Assembly (NCBI RefSeq): GCF_001999965.1
Contig: NZ_CP019646.1
Span: 744,001-808,000 of the forward strand
Direction of reading: 5' to 3'
Length of the DNA stretch: 64,000 bases
Source of the DNA: Limihaloglobus sulfuriphilus
GTDB lineage: Bacteria; Planctomycetota; Phycisphaerae; Sedimentisphaerales; Sedimentisphaeraceae
The notes beneath the pieces were generated by a model, which was not told the DNA's origin, searched no databases, and saw only the letters and a list, made by a program, of their open reading frames with translations. Below are positions 1 through 7,863 of the stretch, piece after piece (position 1 is the first letter of the stretch; each line of letters opens with the position of its first letter). The translations under genes were made by a program, and so were the position numbers.

Positions 1-414
1 ACCGGCCAGGGTTCTATAACTATGCAGCGGTCTGTCAGAAACGGCAATCCAATGTATGGATACTGGAATCTCTTTGCAGAGAGAACCGGCAGATACCGTA
101 TTAAACTGCGCCGCTGGCCGCTGGAAGTTGACGCGGCACTCAGTGACGGTCTGCCCCGTTACGATTCGCCAAAGAACGCGCAGGCAAACAAAATCATTGA
201 TCTATATCCCGAAGGCAAGGCTCTGCCGATCAAGACCGCCAGGATGAAGATTGGCGGGATAGAAAAGACTTTCGAGGTCAAAGACAAAGACAGGGAAGTG
301 GTCTTTGAAACCAAACTGCCCAAGGGCAGGACAACCTTGCAGGGCTGGTTCCTCGACGAATCAGGCGAACAGCTGTGCGGAGCATATTACGCTCAGGTTG
401 AGTTCCTGGGATAA
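1..414 (+). CDS. Arylsulfatase, C-terminal part (cut by window start)
   Basis: The reading frame is open from base 1 and ends at a TAA at 412-414, so the gene begins outside the window. About 137 residues are visible. They match the C-terminal subdomain of type I sulfatases: an N-G-x-W-N-like stretch (GYWNLFAERTGRYRIKLRRW) in which a small beta-sheet segment is followed by the conserved RRWP, and then a lysine-rich strand region ending in AYYAQVEFLG. The catalytic formylglycine motif lies upstream and cannot be checked. The family hydrolyses sulfate esters, often on sulfated polysaccharides. The neighbouring GxGYxYP, GH28 and beta-helix genes fit a carbohydrate-degradation setting. An internal ATG at 22 is not the real start. 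Confidence 0.8.
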   Translation, partial: TGQGSITMQRSVRNGNPMYGYWNLFAERTGRYRIKLRRWPLEVDAALSDGLPRYDSPKNAQANKIIDLYPEGKALPIKTARMKIGGIEKTFEVKDKDREVVFETKLPKGRTTLQGWFLDESGEQLCGAYYAQVEFLG

Positions 415-487
415 GAGCGGTTTATTCGCTGACTTGAACAAGTATAAAATATTCTGGATAAACACCAACACATGAAAGGTAAATTAT

Positions 488-2431
488 ATGTCGATTGGAA
501 AATTTAACTATTCGTTCAAATATATCTTTGTAACAATTCTTCTATTGATACAGATTTCCGCGGCTGAAAGTGTCAAGATCTTTGATCTGCGATATACTCT
601 CGATTGGGATTACAGTAAAGAAGATATCCGCAGCGATGTCTGGGACAACTGCCACAGTGTCGCGGCGTTACAGGGCATTTTGAATAGAGACAAGCCGACT
701 TTGTATTTGCGGTATGTTGATTCGCGGCGTAAAGATATAAACATCGATAATTACTGGCTTGAAAAGGCAACAGCAGACGGCGGCTGGCTTGACGATGTCG
801 AATTTGAACAGGTTGGTGATATAGAAGAGCTGTTTAGAATGTTTAAAAACAGGGTCAACGGTCTGGTTGTTTATGATGGAAATGTCGCGGCGACGAGCAA
901 TGTCGCATCTTCTGTTGCCGGGGCAGATAATCTGATACCTGTCCGCTATGATAAATCTGAGGGCAGTCTGTACTCGGTTCTAACTGATAAGATCGGCTTT
1001 AAAGTTAAGGTATGGCTGGTCAAGCCCAACGGGGATTCTTTGTTTGACAAGCAAGGGCTTATTCCCGGAACAGACCGTTATACTACCGGTTCGGCGAAAT
1101 GTGATGCCTATATATGGCTCAAAGAACATTATCTCAAGACTGGAAAGCTCAATCCCGCTTTTGGAGCGTATTATATTGATTACTTCTGGACTAGCAAATT
1201 AGCCAGTATTCCCAAAAACCACCACAATCTGACTAATCATGACTATTTTGTGAGCAATAAAGCGTGGTTTTTTGATCTGAATGTCTGGGCAGATGAGGCT
1301 CCAAACGACGATCCCGGTCAAATTGAGGGCACAGACAGGCGGACGTTATGCGAGCTGCTGCTGCTCTGTAATCAGCTCCTTGATGAAAAAGAAATGATTT
1401 ATGTAGGCGGATTCCCGCCATGGGCTCATAAGTACACAAAGAGTGCCGGCTGCCGCCATGGCGATGTATCGACTGAATGGGAATACGCTTATATACTCAG
1501 CGGCTACAACGCATACAAGGATGCCGATGCCATCGGTTTTGGAGCTATGGCAAACGCCTCGTTCTGGCAGCATTACAACTTAAAAGACAAATATCCTCAG
1601 AAATGGGTATCGCATGAAGAGCTTCTGGAGAGAGGTTATCTCACGAAAGACGGCAGGGTGAACTTCGATGGGCGTGAATTTATTATATTTTATGTAGGCG
1701 ATTATGATGCCGCGTCATGGCTGTATCAGCGCACGGCTGATATCTGGGACGATGAAAACCGGGGCAAGGTGCCTATGATGTGGAGCATAAGTCCCGTTCT
1801 TGCCAGGCGAGCACCTATGGCAATGGAGTATCTGCGTGAAACAGCCACGGATAACGATTATTTCGTCGCGGCTGATAACGGTGCCGGTTATCTAAACCCG
1901 GGTGCATTGAAATATTCAAAATGGAATGCGGAGGGACGGCCTGTTTCGGGATTGAAAGACGGCACGGAACTCTGGCAGCAGCACTGTAAAAAGTATTACG
2001 ACAAGTGGGGTTTAACCATAACAGGCTTTATTATTGATGGATACGCCAATCCTATGGATTCAGCGCTCTATGAATGCTATGAAAGTTTCAGCCCAAATGG
2101 TATTGTTCCCGCTAAGGCTCCAATAAGCTGCTTGTTTGGCGATATGCCGGTACTTCGAAGCGACTACGATGTAAACAGCTCAGACCCTGCCCAGGCCGCT
2201 GAACTGGTGATGGAACGGATTGCAGCAAGAAGTATTCCTTTTCACTGGTTCCGTAATATCTTGAAAACTCCGACCTGGTATGTGCAGGTAAACAACGAAA
2301 TACAAAAGCAGAGCGAAGGCAAGGTCGAATTGCTTGATGCTCCGACTTTTTTCGAACTGCTTAGAATATATATGAAAAATAATACTGACGCAGCTGAAGG
2401 CCGCTACCCTTATTTTGAAAGCATGTGGTAG
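488..2431 (+). CDS. Secreted GxGYxYP-family putative glycoside hydrolase
   Basis: A 647-residue protein with an N-terminal signal peptide (hydrophobic stretch about residues 12-26, ending ISAAES) preceded by a GAAAGG ribosome-binding site. The N-terminal part (WDNCHSVAALQGILNRDKP) resembles the N-terminal domain of the GxGYxYP family. The name-giving motif appears as GAGYLNP near residues 464-470, with Asn where many members have Tyr. The family is a putative glycoside hydrolase group defined by sequence; its activity is not established to my knowledge. It follows a sulfatase by 73 bases, which suggests, but does not prove, a shared polysaccharide substrate. No transmembrane segment other than the signal is visible. 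Confidence 0.8.
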   Translation: MSIGKFNYSFKYIFVTILLLIQISAAESVKIFDLRYTLDWDYSKEDIRSDVWDNCHSVAALQGILNRDKPTLYLRYVDSRRKDINIDNYWLEKATADGGWLDDVEFEQVGDIEELFRMFKNRVNGLVVYDGNVAATSNVASSVAGADNLIPVRYDKSEGSLYSVLTDKIGFKVKVWLVKPNGDSLFDKQGLIPGTDRYTTGSAKCDAYIWLKEHYLKTGKLNPAFGAYYIDYFWTSKLASIPKNHHNLTNHDYFVSNKAWFFDLNVWADEAPNDDPGQIEGTDRRTLCELLLLCNQLLDEKEMIYVGGFPPWAHKYTKSAGCRHGDVSTEWEYAYILSGYNAYKDADAIGFGAMANASFWQHYNLKDKYPQKWVSHEELLERGYLTKDGRVNFDGREFIIFYVGDYDAASWLYQRTADIWDDENRGKVPMMWSISPVLARRAPMAMEYLRETATDNDYFVAADNGAGYLNPGALKYSKWNAEGRPVSGLKDGTELWQQHCKKYYDKWGLTITGFIIDGYANPMDSALYECYESFSPNGIVPAKAPISCLFGDMPVLRSDYDVNSSDPAQAAELVMERIAARSIPFHWFRNILKTPTWYVQVNNEIQKQSEGKVELLDAPTFFELLRIYMKNNTDAAEGRYPYFESMW

Positions 2432-2544
2432 TAAACATTTATAGAAGCATTTACAATTTTCAAATTATTACTATTATTTATGTATGGTGTCTGGTTTATA
2501 TAACTATGGCGAATCATTAACTCTAAATAAATAACAGGTATATA

Positions 2545-3021
2545 ATGGAAAAAATATGTTTTAGCCCGATAGGCGTTATACATTCTCAGTTTACGGAAGC
2601 TAAGGGGATTCCCCGCCAGTCAGTCGGTGCTCAGCATTTACAGGCAGAGATTGAAATATTCGATGAATTTGCCGAGGGGCTTGCAGATCTTGACGGTTTC
2701 AGCCACATTGTCGTGGTGTTTAATCTGCACAGGGTGGAGCATCCATCTCTGACGGCCTGCCCGCCGTGGGACGGCCGGAAGCACGGCGTTTTTGCCACCC
2801 GCAGCCCTCACCGGCCTAACCCGATCGGCATATCAACCGTAAAGCTCGAGGAAATAAGTGGTTCCACGCTAACCATATCCGGCGTTGACATGGCAGACGG
2901 CAGCCCTGTTCTGGATATAAAGCCTTATGTTCCTGATCTTAATCCAGCGGGTGATATAAGACTGGGCTGGCTTGAAGACAAAATAGACGGCATGAACATG
3001 AGCAAATCCGGCGACCGTTGA
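2545..3021 (+). CDS. trmO: tRNA (N6-threonylcarbamoyladenosine37-N6)-methyltransferase TrmO
   Basis: 158 residues with the TrmO/YaeB/VirR fold signatures: FSPIGVIHS at the N-terminus, then FSHIVVVFNLHR, and the SAM-site block GVFATRSPHRPNPIGIS near residues 87-103. Known members methylate N6 of t6A37 in tRNAs that read ACY codons. It is the short bacterial form, lacking the C-terminal extension of E. coli TrmO (about 235 residues). TsaE, needed for the t6A substrate, is encoded elsewhere in this window (51.6 kb). A 66-residue Cys-rich protein follows after 26 bases and is probably co-transcribed. Confidence 0.88.
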   Translation: MEKICFSPIGVIHSQFTEAKGIPRQSVGAQHLQAEIEIFDEFAEGLADLDGFSHIVVVFNLHRVEHPSLTACPPWDGRKHGVFATRSPHRPNPIGISTVKLEEISGSTLTISGVDMADGSPVLDIKPYVPDLNPAGDIRLGWLEDKIDGMNMSKSGDR

Positions 3022-3047
3022 GAAGGAAAGATTCTTGAGGTTTTATT

Positions 3048-3248
3048 ATGAGCTGTAAATGGTATAACCTATGTCCTCTCAGAAGATATGAAAGACAGGG
3101 CAGAATCAGCGGCTTCTGGGCAGACAATTACTGCAAAGCCGCCGAGAACTGGAAAAACTGTAAAAGATTTCAGCAGTCGCAAAACGGCGTTTACCATCCA
3201 GATAATATGATGCCCGACGGTACTATTGACGAATCACTCGATAATTGA
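3048..3248 (+). CDS. Small conserved cysteine-containing protein (unknown function)
   Basis: 66 residues, preceded by a GAGG ribosome-binding site 7 bases before the ATG and only 26 bases after trmO. Four cysteines lie at residues 3, 9, 29 and 38, in the contexts SCKW, LCPL, YCKA and NCKR, followed by the tail HPDNMMPDGTIDE. From memory, short proteins with this C..CP..YC..C..HPD-x-M-LPDG layout occur in several anaerobes, sometimes labelled as uracil-DNA glycosylase without good reason. The cysteines could bind a metal or an iron-sulfur cluster; this is inference. No catalytic motif is recognisable. Confidence 0.65.
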   Translation: MSCKWYNLCPLRRYERQGRISGFWADNYCKAAENWKNCKRFQQSQNGVYHPDNMMPDGTIDESLDN

Positions 3249-3345
3249 GAATCAGTGATTGCGGTTTTACGTGTACAAAAAAACATCGCTGCTGACATAA
3301 TGTCCGCAAAGTAAAAGCCGTGTTTTGTGATATCATCGGCTTATA

Positions 3346-5523
3346 TTATTCCGAGGCTTCTTGTCCAAGCAGCCAGTGTTTGCCAATCTCTGCAACATCT
3401 TTGAAATCAACCCTGCCGTCGTGATTAACGTCCGGATTTCTGTCTTCCGGTATCTCATTATATTCTGGGTTGAGGATATGCCACAGCACACTTTTGCTCG
3501 CCTGACGGGTATTTCCGTAGGCTCCCATGTTGACGCGGTAACCGTTGGGGCGTGGTTCTCTTCTGAATGGATCGTCCGTGTCACCGGCATCTATGCTCGG
3601 GCTGTGAACATCGTCCTTTACCCAGTAACCGGGTTTTGTCATAGCATCGGGTTCAAGAACGGGGCTTTCAACATAACGTCCTGTGAGCGATTTTAGATGG
3701 TAATCAGGTTCGGGCAGCTCGGGATTTGCAAACAGCGGCTTTTCGTCTATGTTTCCGGCAGCGTCACAGATATTGATATTCTCTATATCTGCCGCACCAC
3801 CAATGTATTCGGTCAGGTCGTAATTAGCCGAGTCAGGGTCTTCGGGCAGATACATAAGGCTGTTGGGGTAGCCGCCCTGAACATTGGAGAAAGTTACCGG
3901 ACACTTGCACGGGGCTTTATAGATTATAATCTGCGTCGGTTTGTTGTGCCACACTATGCAGTTTCTGACGTAAATATCCGTGCCGTTTGCATGTATCCCC
4001 GAGCCCGGGTAGATCGGCATCGGGTAGAGCAGCTGATTGTGAGCAATGGTGCAGTTCTTCACCAGCAGATAGGTGTGGCAGCATTCCGGGCAGTCCGTAA
4101 CGGCGGGGTTCTCATATGAGTCCCTTTCTGTGTAGATGCCGGCGCCGCAGTTGGCTTGGTTGTTCCAGATCAGGGAATTTTCCACGGCCATTCTTGAGCC
4201 CGGGCCGCAGTATATTCCACCGCCGGCAATGCTGCCGCCGGCGCCGTTGCCGGATATATCGCATCTGTTTATCCTGGCTGAACTTCTGCGGGTGTATATG
4301 CCGCCGCCTCCGCTGTTGTAGTAGCCCATGTTGTATTTTATCTCACAGTTGAAAATGCTTGCATTGCTGTGGCGTATCATACCGATAGCGCCGCCGCGTC
4401 CGCCGGATTCACACGGCCCGTATCCGCCGGCACGGCAGCCTTGAATATTGCAGTTCTCTATCACCGGATTAGCTCCGACACAGCCGATGCCGCCGCCAAG
4501 TTCTGTGCCGCAATTCATTATTCTGCAATTTCTTATCGTCGGACTTGCAAACTCGCAGTTGATGCCTGCTCCTATTGGATGGCTCGGATCAAGATTCCAC
4601 CGCATGTTGTCGGCGGGGATTTCACTTCCGTGTATGATGCCGTTCTGGATTGTGAAACCTTCTATCACAGTGTCGCGGCGCTCTGCCTGATGCAGATAGA
4701 ACCCTCTGCTGTTGAAGGTTTCAGCGTTTATAGATATGCCGCCGCACTCGATAATGGTTCTCAGCGGCCCCTTAGCGCTTCGGACGGTGATTGCCTTTCC
4801 CAGAAGCTCGATATTTGTGTTACCCTCGCCTGTGTATGTGCCCGGCTCAACTTCGACAGTGTCACCGTTTGCAGATGCATTTACGGCGTCCTGAATAGTG
4901 GGGTATTCAGAAGGAACAAGCAGCACATCGGGCTCTGGTTCATAGGATTTGAGTATCACCTCCAGATTGTCAATCACAGCTTTTTGGCCGGAAAGTGAAA
5001 CGTAACATGTTCCCTGCTCGGATCCTAATGGTATTTCCTGGTGCCCGGATTTAAGAGGCACCGGCAGGCTCCAGTATTTGCCGTCCGGCGATATTGAGTA
5101 GCTAAAAGAACCGCCTTCCTCCGCGGAGATAATCTCCGTCTCTCTGGCAAGCTTCAGGTCAAATTCCAGTTTGCCTTTAAGCGGCATCATCTGCTGAGCT
5201 GATATGACCGGGAAGCAGTAGTTCAAATGGGCGGGTTTGCCTTTGAAACCGTTGAACAAAAGACCCGGCGGCCCGGAAGGCGGTATTCCGTATCTGCTCG
5301 AATACACGAGGTAAGGCTCTGCCGGCGGAAATGCGTTCTCCGGCCAGAATACTGAATGGTCGTAACTGTCGGTTCTGGCCTTGTGTGTGCTGAAATCATC
5401 ATCGTATGTGTAAATCCAGAGGTCTTTGTATTCAGCATTCGCGTCAAGACAAAAACCGGCTTCTAAAATTGCCAAAATAAAAGCAAATAAAGCCGTTTTG
5501 GCGCAAATCTTTACGAATTTCAT
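3346..5523 (-). CDS. Secreted right-handed beta-helix protein with C-terminal dockerin-like repeat
   Basis: 725 residues from the ATG at 5523, which has a strong AGGAGGAG ribosome-binding site; the frame stays open 10 codons further upstream but without a site. A signal peptide (FAFILAILEAGFCLDANA) leads into a roughly 180-residue N-terminal domain. A parallel beta-helix of repeated strands rich in GGG, NCxI and N-x-I steps (about residues 210-530) follows; it starts with the VPSEYPTIQDAVNAS motif common to pectate-lyase-like repeat proteins. The C-terminus carries one EF-hand dockerin-like repeat (DVNHDGRVDFKDVAEIGKHW), probably a calcium-binding anchoring or sorting module. Probable polysaccharide lyase or adhesion role; no catalytic residues can be assigned. 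Confidence 0.82.
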   Translation of the reverse strand: MKFVKICAKTALFAFILAILEAGFCLDANAEYKDLWIYTYDDDFSTHKARTDSYDHSVFWPENAFPPAEPYLVYSSRYGIPPSGPPGLLFNGFKGKPAHLNYCFPVISAQQMMPLKGKLEFDLKLARETEIISAEEGGSFSYSISPDGKYWSLPVPLKSGHQEIPLGSEQGTCYVSLSGQKAVIDNLEVILKSYEPEPDVLLVPSEYPTIQDAVNASANGDTVEVEPGTYTGEGNTNIELLGKAITVRSAKGPLRTIIECGGISINAETFNSRGFYLHQAERRDTVIEGFTIQNGIIHGSEIPADNMRWNLDPSHPIGAGINCEFASPTIRNCRIMNCGTELGGGIGCVGANPVIENCNIQGCRAGGYGPCESGGRGGAIGMIRHSNASIFNCEIKYNMGYYNSGGGGIYTRRSSARINRCDISGNGAGGSIAGGGIYCGPGSRMAVENSLIWNNQANCGAGIYTERDSYENPAVTDCPECCHTYLLVKNCTIAHNQLLYPMPIYPGSGIHANGTDIYVRNCIVWHNKPTQIIIYKAPCKCPVTFSNVQGGYPNSLMYLPEDPDSANYDLTEYIGGAADIENINICDAAGNIDEKPLFANPELPEPDYHLKSLTGRYVESPVLEPDAMTKPGYWVKDDVHSPSIDAGDTDDPFRREPRPNGYRVNMGAYGNTRQASKSVLWHILNPEYNEIPEDRNPDVNHDGRVDFKDVAEIGKHWLLGQEASE

Positions 5524-5728
5524 GGTTATATCTCCTCCTGAATTAAATAACACGAAATGATTGTGCTTATTAAAATATAATAGAGCACTTTTAAAAGTAA
5601 CCTATAATATATTATACGACCTGAGAACAGCAGTATCAAATTATTTTATGATAAATATTTGACAGCGGCTGTAAGCTCACTTAAGACTCGATTTTAACTG
5701 CTGATATTTTGTGAGGTTAACTCGAGAA

Positions 5729-5769
5729 TTCACCGAAGAAAATATATTATTCTCTTCATTTCCGGTGAA
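5729..5769. terminator. Weak stem-loop after the truncated phosphatase copy
   Basis: TTCACCG at 5729-5735 pairs with CGGTGAA at 5763-5769, enclosing an AT-rich loop of 27 bases. It lies directly beyond the stop codon of the truncated copy (minus strand). No clear T-run follows, so the terminator role is weak. Confidence 0.3.
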
Positions 5770-5775
5770 AGAACG

Positions 5776-6294
5776 ATCATTTGTTATTCAACCGGATTTG
5801 AGCCGTCACAGGGTAATGGTCTGAAGGGTAGCGGCCGTCTTTGTTGGTGTGGAGTATATCTGCTGATTTGGTTTGAGTTTGCGGTGAGACAAAGATGTAG
5901 TCTATTTTGTCTCCATCGATTTTTCCAGTGAATCCGCCGAAAGTGCCGACAATTTCTTCCTCCGGGTGGATTTGCCTGAATGTGTCTGCCATTGGCAGCG
6001 GATTAGAACGGCCGTCTATCTGCGCTGAGCCTTTAAGGTACTGAATCGCCAAATTGTTTTCGCCGGCATTGAAATCGCCCATCAGTATAAACATATCTTG
6101 GGGGTGCTGCCGTGAGGCGATCTTTTCTGTCACCTGGAGCACGCTTTTCTCACGGGAAAGCTGGCCTACGTGGTCGAGGTGCAGGTTATACACGTAGAAT
6201 CCTCTGCCGCGGCGGTCAAGCAGCCGCACCCAGGTACATATCCTTGAACAGGCATTACCCCATGTAATAGAGCCGGGCACAGATGGCGTGTCAG
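5776..6294 (-). pseudogene. Truncated duplicate of the endonuclease/exonuclease/phosphatase gene (3' 519 bp only)
   Basis: This stretch repeats 6942-7460 almost perfectly; the one difference I saw is a silent G/A at 5783/6949. It covers the last roughly 172 codons, including its own stop codon (5777-5779), and ends abruptly at 6294, where the similarity to the intact gene is lost. The frame could only start at an internal Met (6280), has no ribosome-binding site and lacks the signal peptide and the N-terminal half of the catalytic fold. It is therefore a gene fragment from a recent duplication rather than an independent gene. Confidence 0.85.
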
Positions 6295-6464
6295 GAATGA
6301 GAGAAATAAAGGACCGCGGGACCTTTTATTTAAATACGTATAATACGGGAAAACGAAACGGGGTGAAGTCTCTTTTTAATAAACCTTCAACATAAGCCCT
6401 TTGGCATAATTTGTTTATGTTTCACCGTCATCTGAATTTTGATTTTATTATCTGAGAAAACATC

Positions 6465-6492
6465 TTGCGGATTGCTGTAAACCTGCTATAAT
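6465..6492 (+). promoter_or_regulatory. Probable sigma70-type promoter of the antitoxin-like gene
   Basis: TTGCGG at 6465-6470 and TATAAT at 6487-6492 with 16-bp spacing. Transcription would start near 6499, leaving a leader of about 175 nt before the ATG at 6675. The rest of the 6295-6674 gap contains the first 32-bp repeat and a boxA-like sequence; no further gene is visible. Confidence 0.5.
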
Positions 6493-6511
6493 AATAATGA
6501 TAGATAATAAA

Positions 6512-6522
6512 GCTCTTTGACA
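6512..6522 (+). promoter_or_regulatory. boxA-like antitermination sequence in the leader
   Basis: GCTCTTTGACA lies about 13 nt downstream of the predicted transcription start. It fits the rRNA-leader boxA pattern GCTCTTTRACA bound by NusB/NusE. Its function in front of a small protein gene is unproven. Confidence 0.35.
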
Positions 6523-6674
6523 TACTCATATATACGCAGACTCACAGGTACTTGCGAAGCATGAGCACAGGGTCATACTTACCGGAACAATAACTACACT
6601 GAGACCGTACGCATTATAAGTGCCAGGAAAGCCACAAAAAGAGAAAAAGATACATATTTAAGCAGGCTGTCAAA

Positions 6675-6884
6675 ATGAAAAAAGAATACGATTTCACCAA
6701 TGCAGAACAAGGTAAATTTTACACGCCGATCGAGGAACTGGATATCCCTATATATCTTGACAGGGATAACAGAGAATTTTTACTCAAGCATATTCGGGAT
6801 AAATCAGAAAACCTGTCATTGAACCAGATAGTAAACTCGCTTATCAAACAGGACATTGAAATTTCCAGAAAACTGACTTTTTAG
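6675..6884 (+). CDS. CopG/BrnA-like small protein (orphan antitoxin candidate)
   Basis: 69 residues beginning MKKEYDFTNAEQGKFYTP, a start typical of a widespread family of small bacterial proteins often labelled as CopG- or BrnA-type antitoxins. After IPIYLDRDNREFLLKHI comes NLSLNQIVNSLIKQDIEI, which fits the ribbon-helix-helix pattern: a strand, then two helices. No toxin-like partner (RelE, BrnT, HicA) is encoded within 1 kb on either side. The gene has its own promoter and leader and sits between two nested sets of direct repeats. It could be a solitary transcriptional regulator or a stabilising cassette. Confidence 0.65.
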   Translation: MKKEYDFTNAEQGKFYTPIEELDIPIYLDRDNREFLLKHIRDKSENLSLNQIVNSLIKQDIEISRKLTF

Positions 6885-6942
6885 GAGAACGTAAGGGGAG
6901 AAGTCTCTTTTTAACATCGCTGCATTTTCAGCAGAATTTCCA

Positions 6943-7863
6943 TCATTTATTATTCAACCGGATTTGAGCCGTCACAGGGTAATGGTCTGAAGGGTAGCGG
7001 CCGTCTTTGTTGGTGTGGAGTATATCTGCTGATTTGGTTTGAGTTTGCGGTGAGACAAAGATGTAGTCTATTTTGTCTCCATCGATTTTTCCAGTGAATC
7101 CGCCGAAAGTGCCGACAATTTCTTCCTCCGGGTGGATTTGCCTGAATGTGTCTGCCATTGGCAGCGGATTAGAACGGCCGTCTATCTGCGCTGAGCCTTT
7201 AAGGTACTGAATCGCCAAATTGTTTTCGCCGGCATTGAAATCGCCCATCAGTATAAACATATCTTGGGGGTGCTGCCGTGAGGCGATCTTTTCTGTCACC
7301 TGGAGCACGCTTTTCTCACGGGAAAGCTGGCCTACGTGGTCGAGGTGCAGGTTATACACGTAGAATCCTCTGCCGCGGCGGTCAAGCAGCCGCACCCAGG
7401 TACATATCCTTGAACAGGCATTACCCCATGTAATAGAGCCGGGCACAGATGGCGTGTCAGAGAGCCAGAATGTGCCGGACTCTGCTTTCGTGAATATGTC
7501 TCTGCGGTACAAAACAGGGCAGAACTCACCTGCCTTCTTACCATCATTTCTACCGACACCTACGAAAGCATAATCAGGGTTGGCGGCAATAATAGTATCT
7601 ATCTGATAATTTAGAGCTTCCTGCAGTCCGGCAATGTCCGGCTTTTGTTCACCTATAAAATCACAAACCATATCTTTGCGGTTTGGCCAGCTGTTTTCGC
7701 CGTCGTCCGCGTCGCCGTAGCGGATATTGAAGCTCATTACATTGAGAGTTTTCTTGTGGTTATCCGTAGAGGTTTGGCTGTTTGTTTCGTACCGGCAGGA
7801 AACAAGGCCTAAGGTAAGCATGAAAAGGCACAGACTTGAAATAATGAATCGTGAATTCTGCAT
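6943..7863 (-). CDS. Lipoprotein of the endonuclease/exonuclease/phosphatase family
   Basis: 306 residues from the ATG at 7863, chosen because AAGGAAC precedes it at 7 bases and because it begins a lipoprotein signal (ISSLCLFMLTLGLVSC, lipobox LVSC with Cys near residue 23). The frame is open 73 codons further upstream, but that stretch reads like non-coding sequence. Family motifs are all present: LNVMSFNIRYGD (metal site), KPDIAGLQEA, YNLHLDH, ILMGDFNAG and YPSDHYPV (catalytic His). The family cleaves phosphoester bonds in nucleic acids, sugar phosphates or lipids; the SFNIRYG type is common in Bacteroidetes and planctomycete lipoproteins. Its last 519 bp are duplicated at 5776-6294. Confidence 0.87.
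   Translation of the reverse strand: MQNSRFIISSLCLFMLTLGLVSCRYETNSQTSTDNHKKTLNVMSFNIRYGDADDGENSWPNRKDMVCDFIGEQKPDIAGLQEALNYQIDTIIAANPDYAFVGVGRNDGKKAGEFCPVLYRRDIFTKAESGTFWLSDTPSVPGSITWGNACSRICTWVRLLDRRGRGFYVYNLHLDHVGQLSREKSVLQVTEKIASRQHPQDMFILMGDFNAGENNLAIQYLKGSAQIDGRSNPLPMADTFRQIHPEEEIVGTFGGFTGKIDGDKIDYIFVSPQTQTKSADILHTNKDGRYPSDHYPVTAQIRLNNK

Larger units (their letters stand above)
6348..6914 (+). repeat. Imperfect 31/32-bp direct repeats bracketing the antitoxin-like gene
   Basis: Copy one is 6348-6379 and copy two 6884-6914. Both end in GAAGTCTCTTTTTAA preceded by GGGG plus one variable base; the upstream part (GGARAACG-W-AA) also matches with one single-base gap. The second copy starts at the last base of the stop codon of the small gene. 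The unit between them (about 535 bp) contains a promoter, a leader and one open reading frame, which gives it the look of a cassette. Confidence 0.7.
5776..7460. repeat. 519-bp direct repeat (5776-6294 and 6942-7460) around a 647-bp spacer
   Basis: The two copies are in the same orientation, offset by 1166 bases. Identity begins one base past the stop codon (ATCATTT) and ends at GGCGTGTCAG; flanking bases diverge at once on both sides. The near-perfect identity points to a recent event. The layout (truncated copy, spacer, complete gene) is what results from single-crossover insertion of a circle that carries the gene's 3' end, or from an unequal duplication. The spacer holds the antitoxin-like gene. 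Confidence 0.9.

Noticed and set aside
3697-4998. Plus-strand open frames opposite the beta-helix gene
   Set aside because: They lie antisense to a gene with clear domain structure, have no ribosome-binding sites and show Ser/Arg-rich shadow composition.
5777-6280. Independent 167-residue phosphatase gene
   Set aside because: It is an exact copy of the 3' end of the neighbouring gene, with no ribosome-binding site, no signal peptide and no N-terminal half; called as a pseudogene fragment.
6348-6914. Integron gene cassette with attC site
   Set aside because: No RYYYAAC/GTTRRRY core-site pair or long palindromic attC was found; the flanking repeats are direct, not imperfect palindromes.
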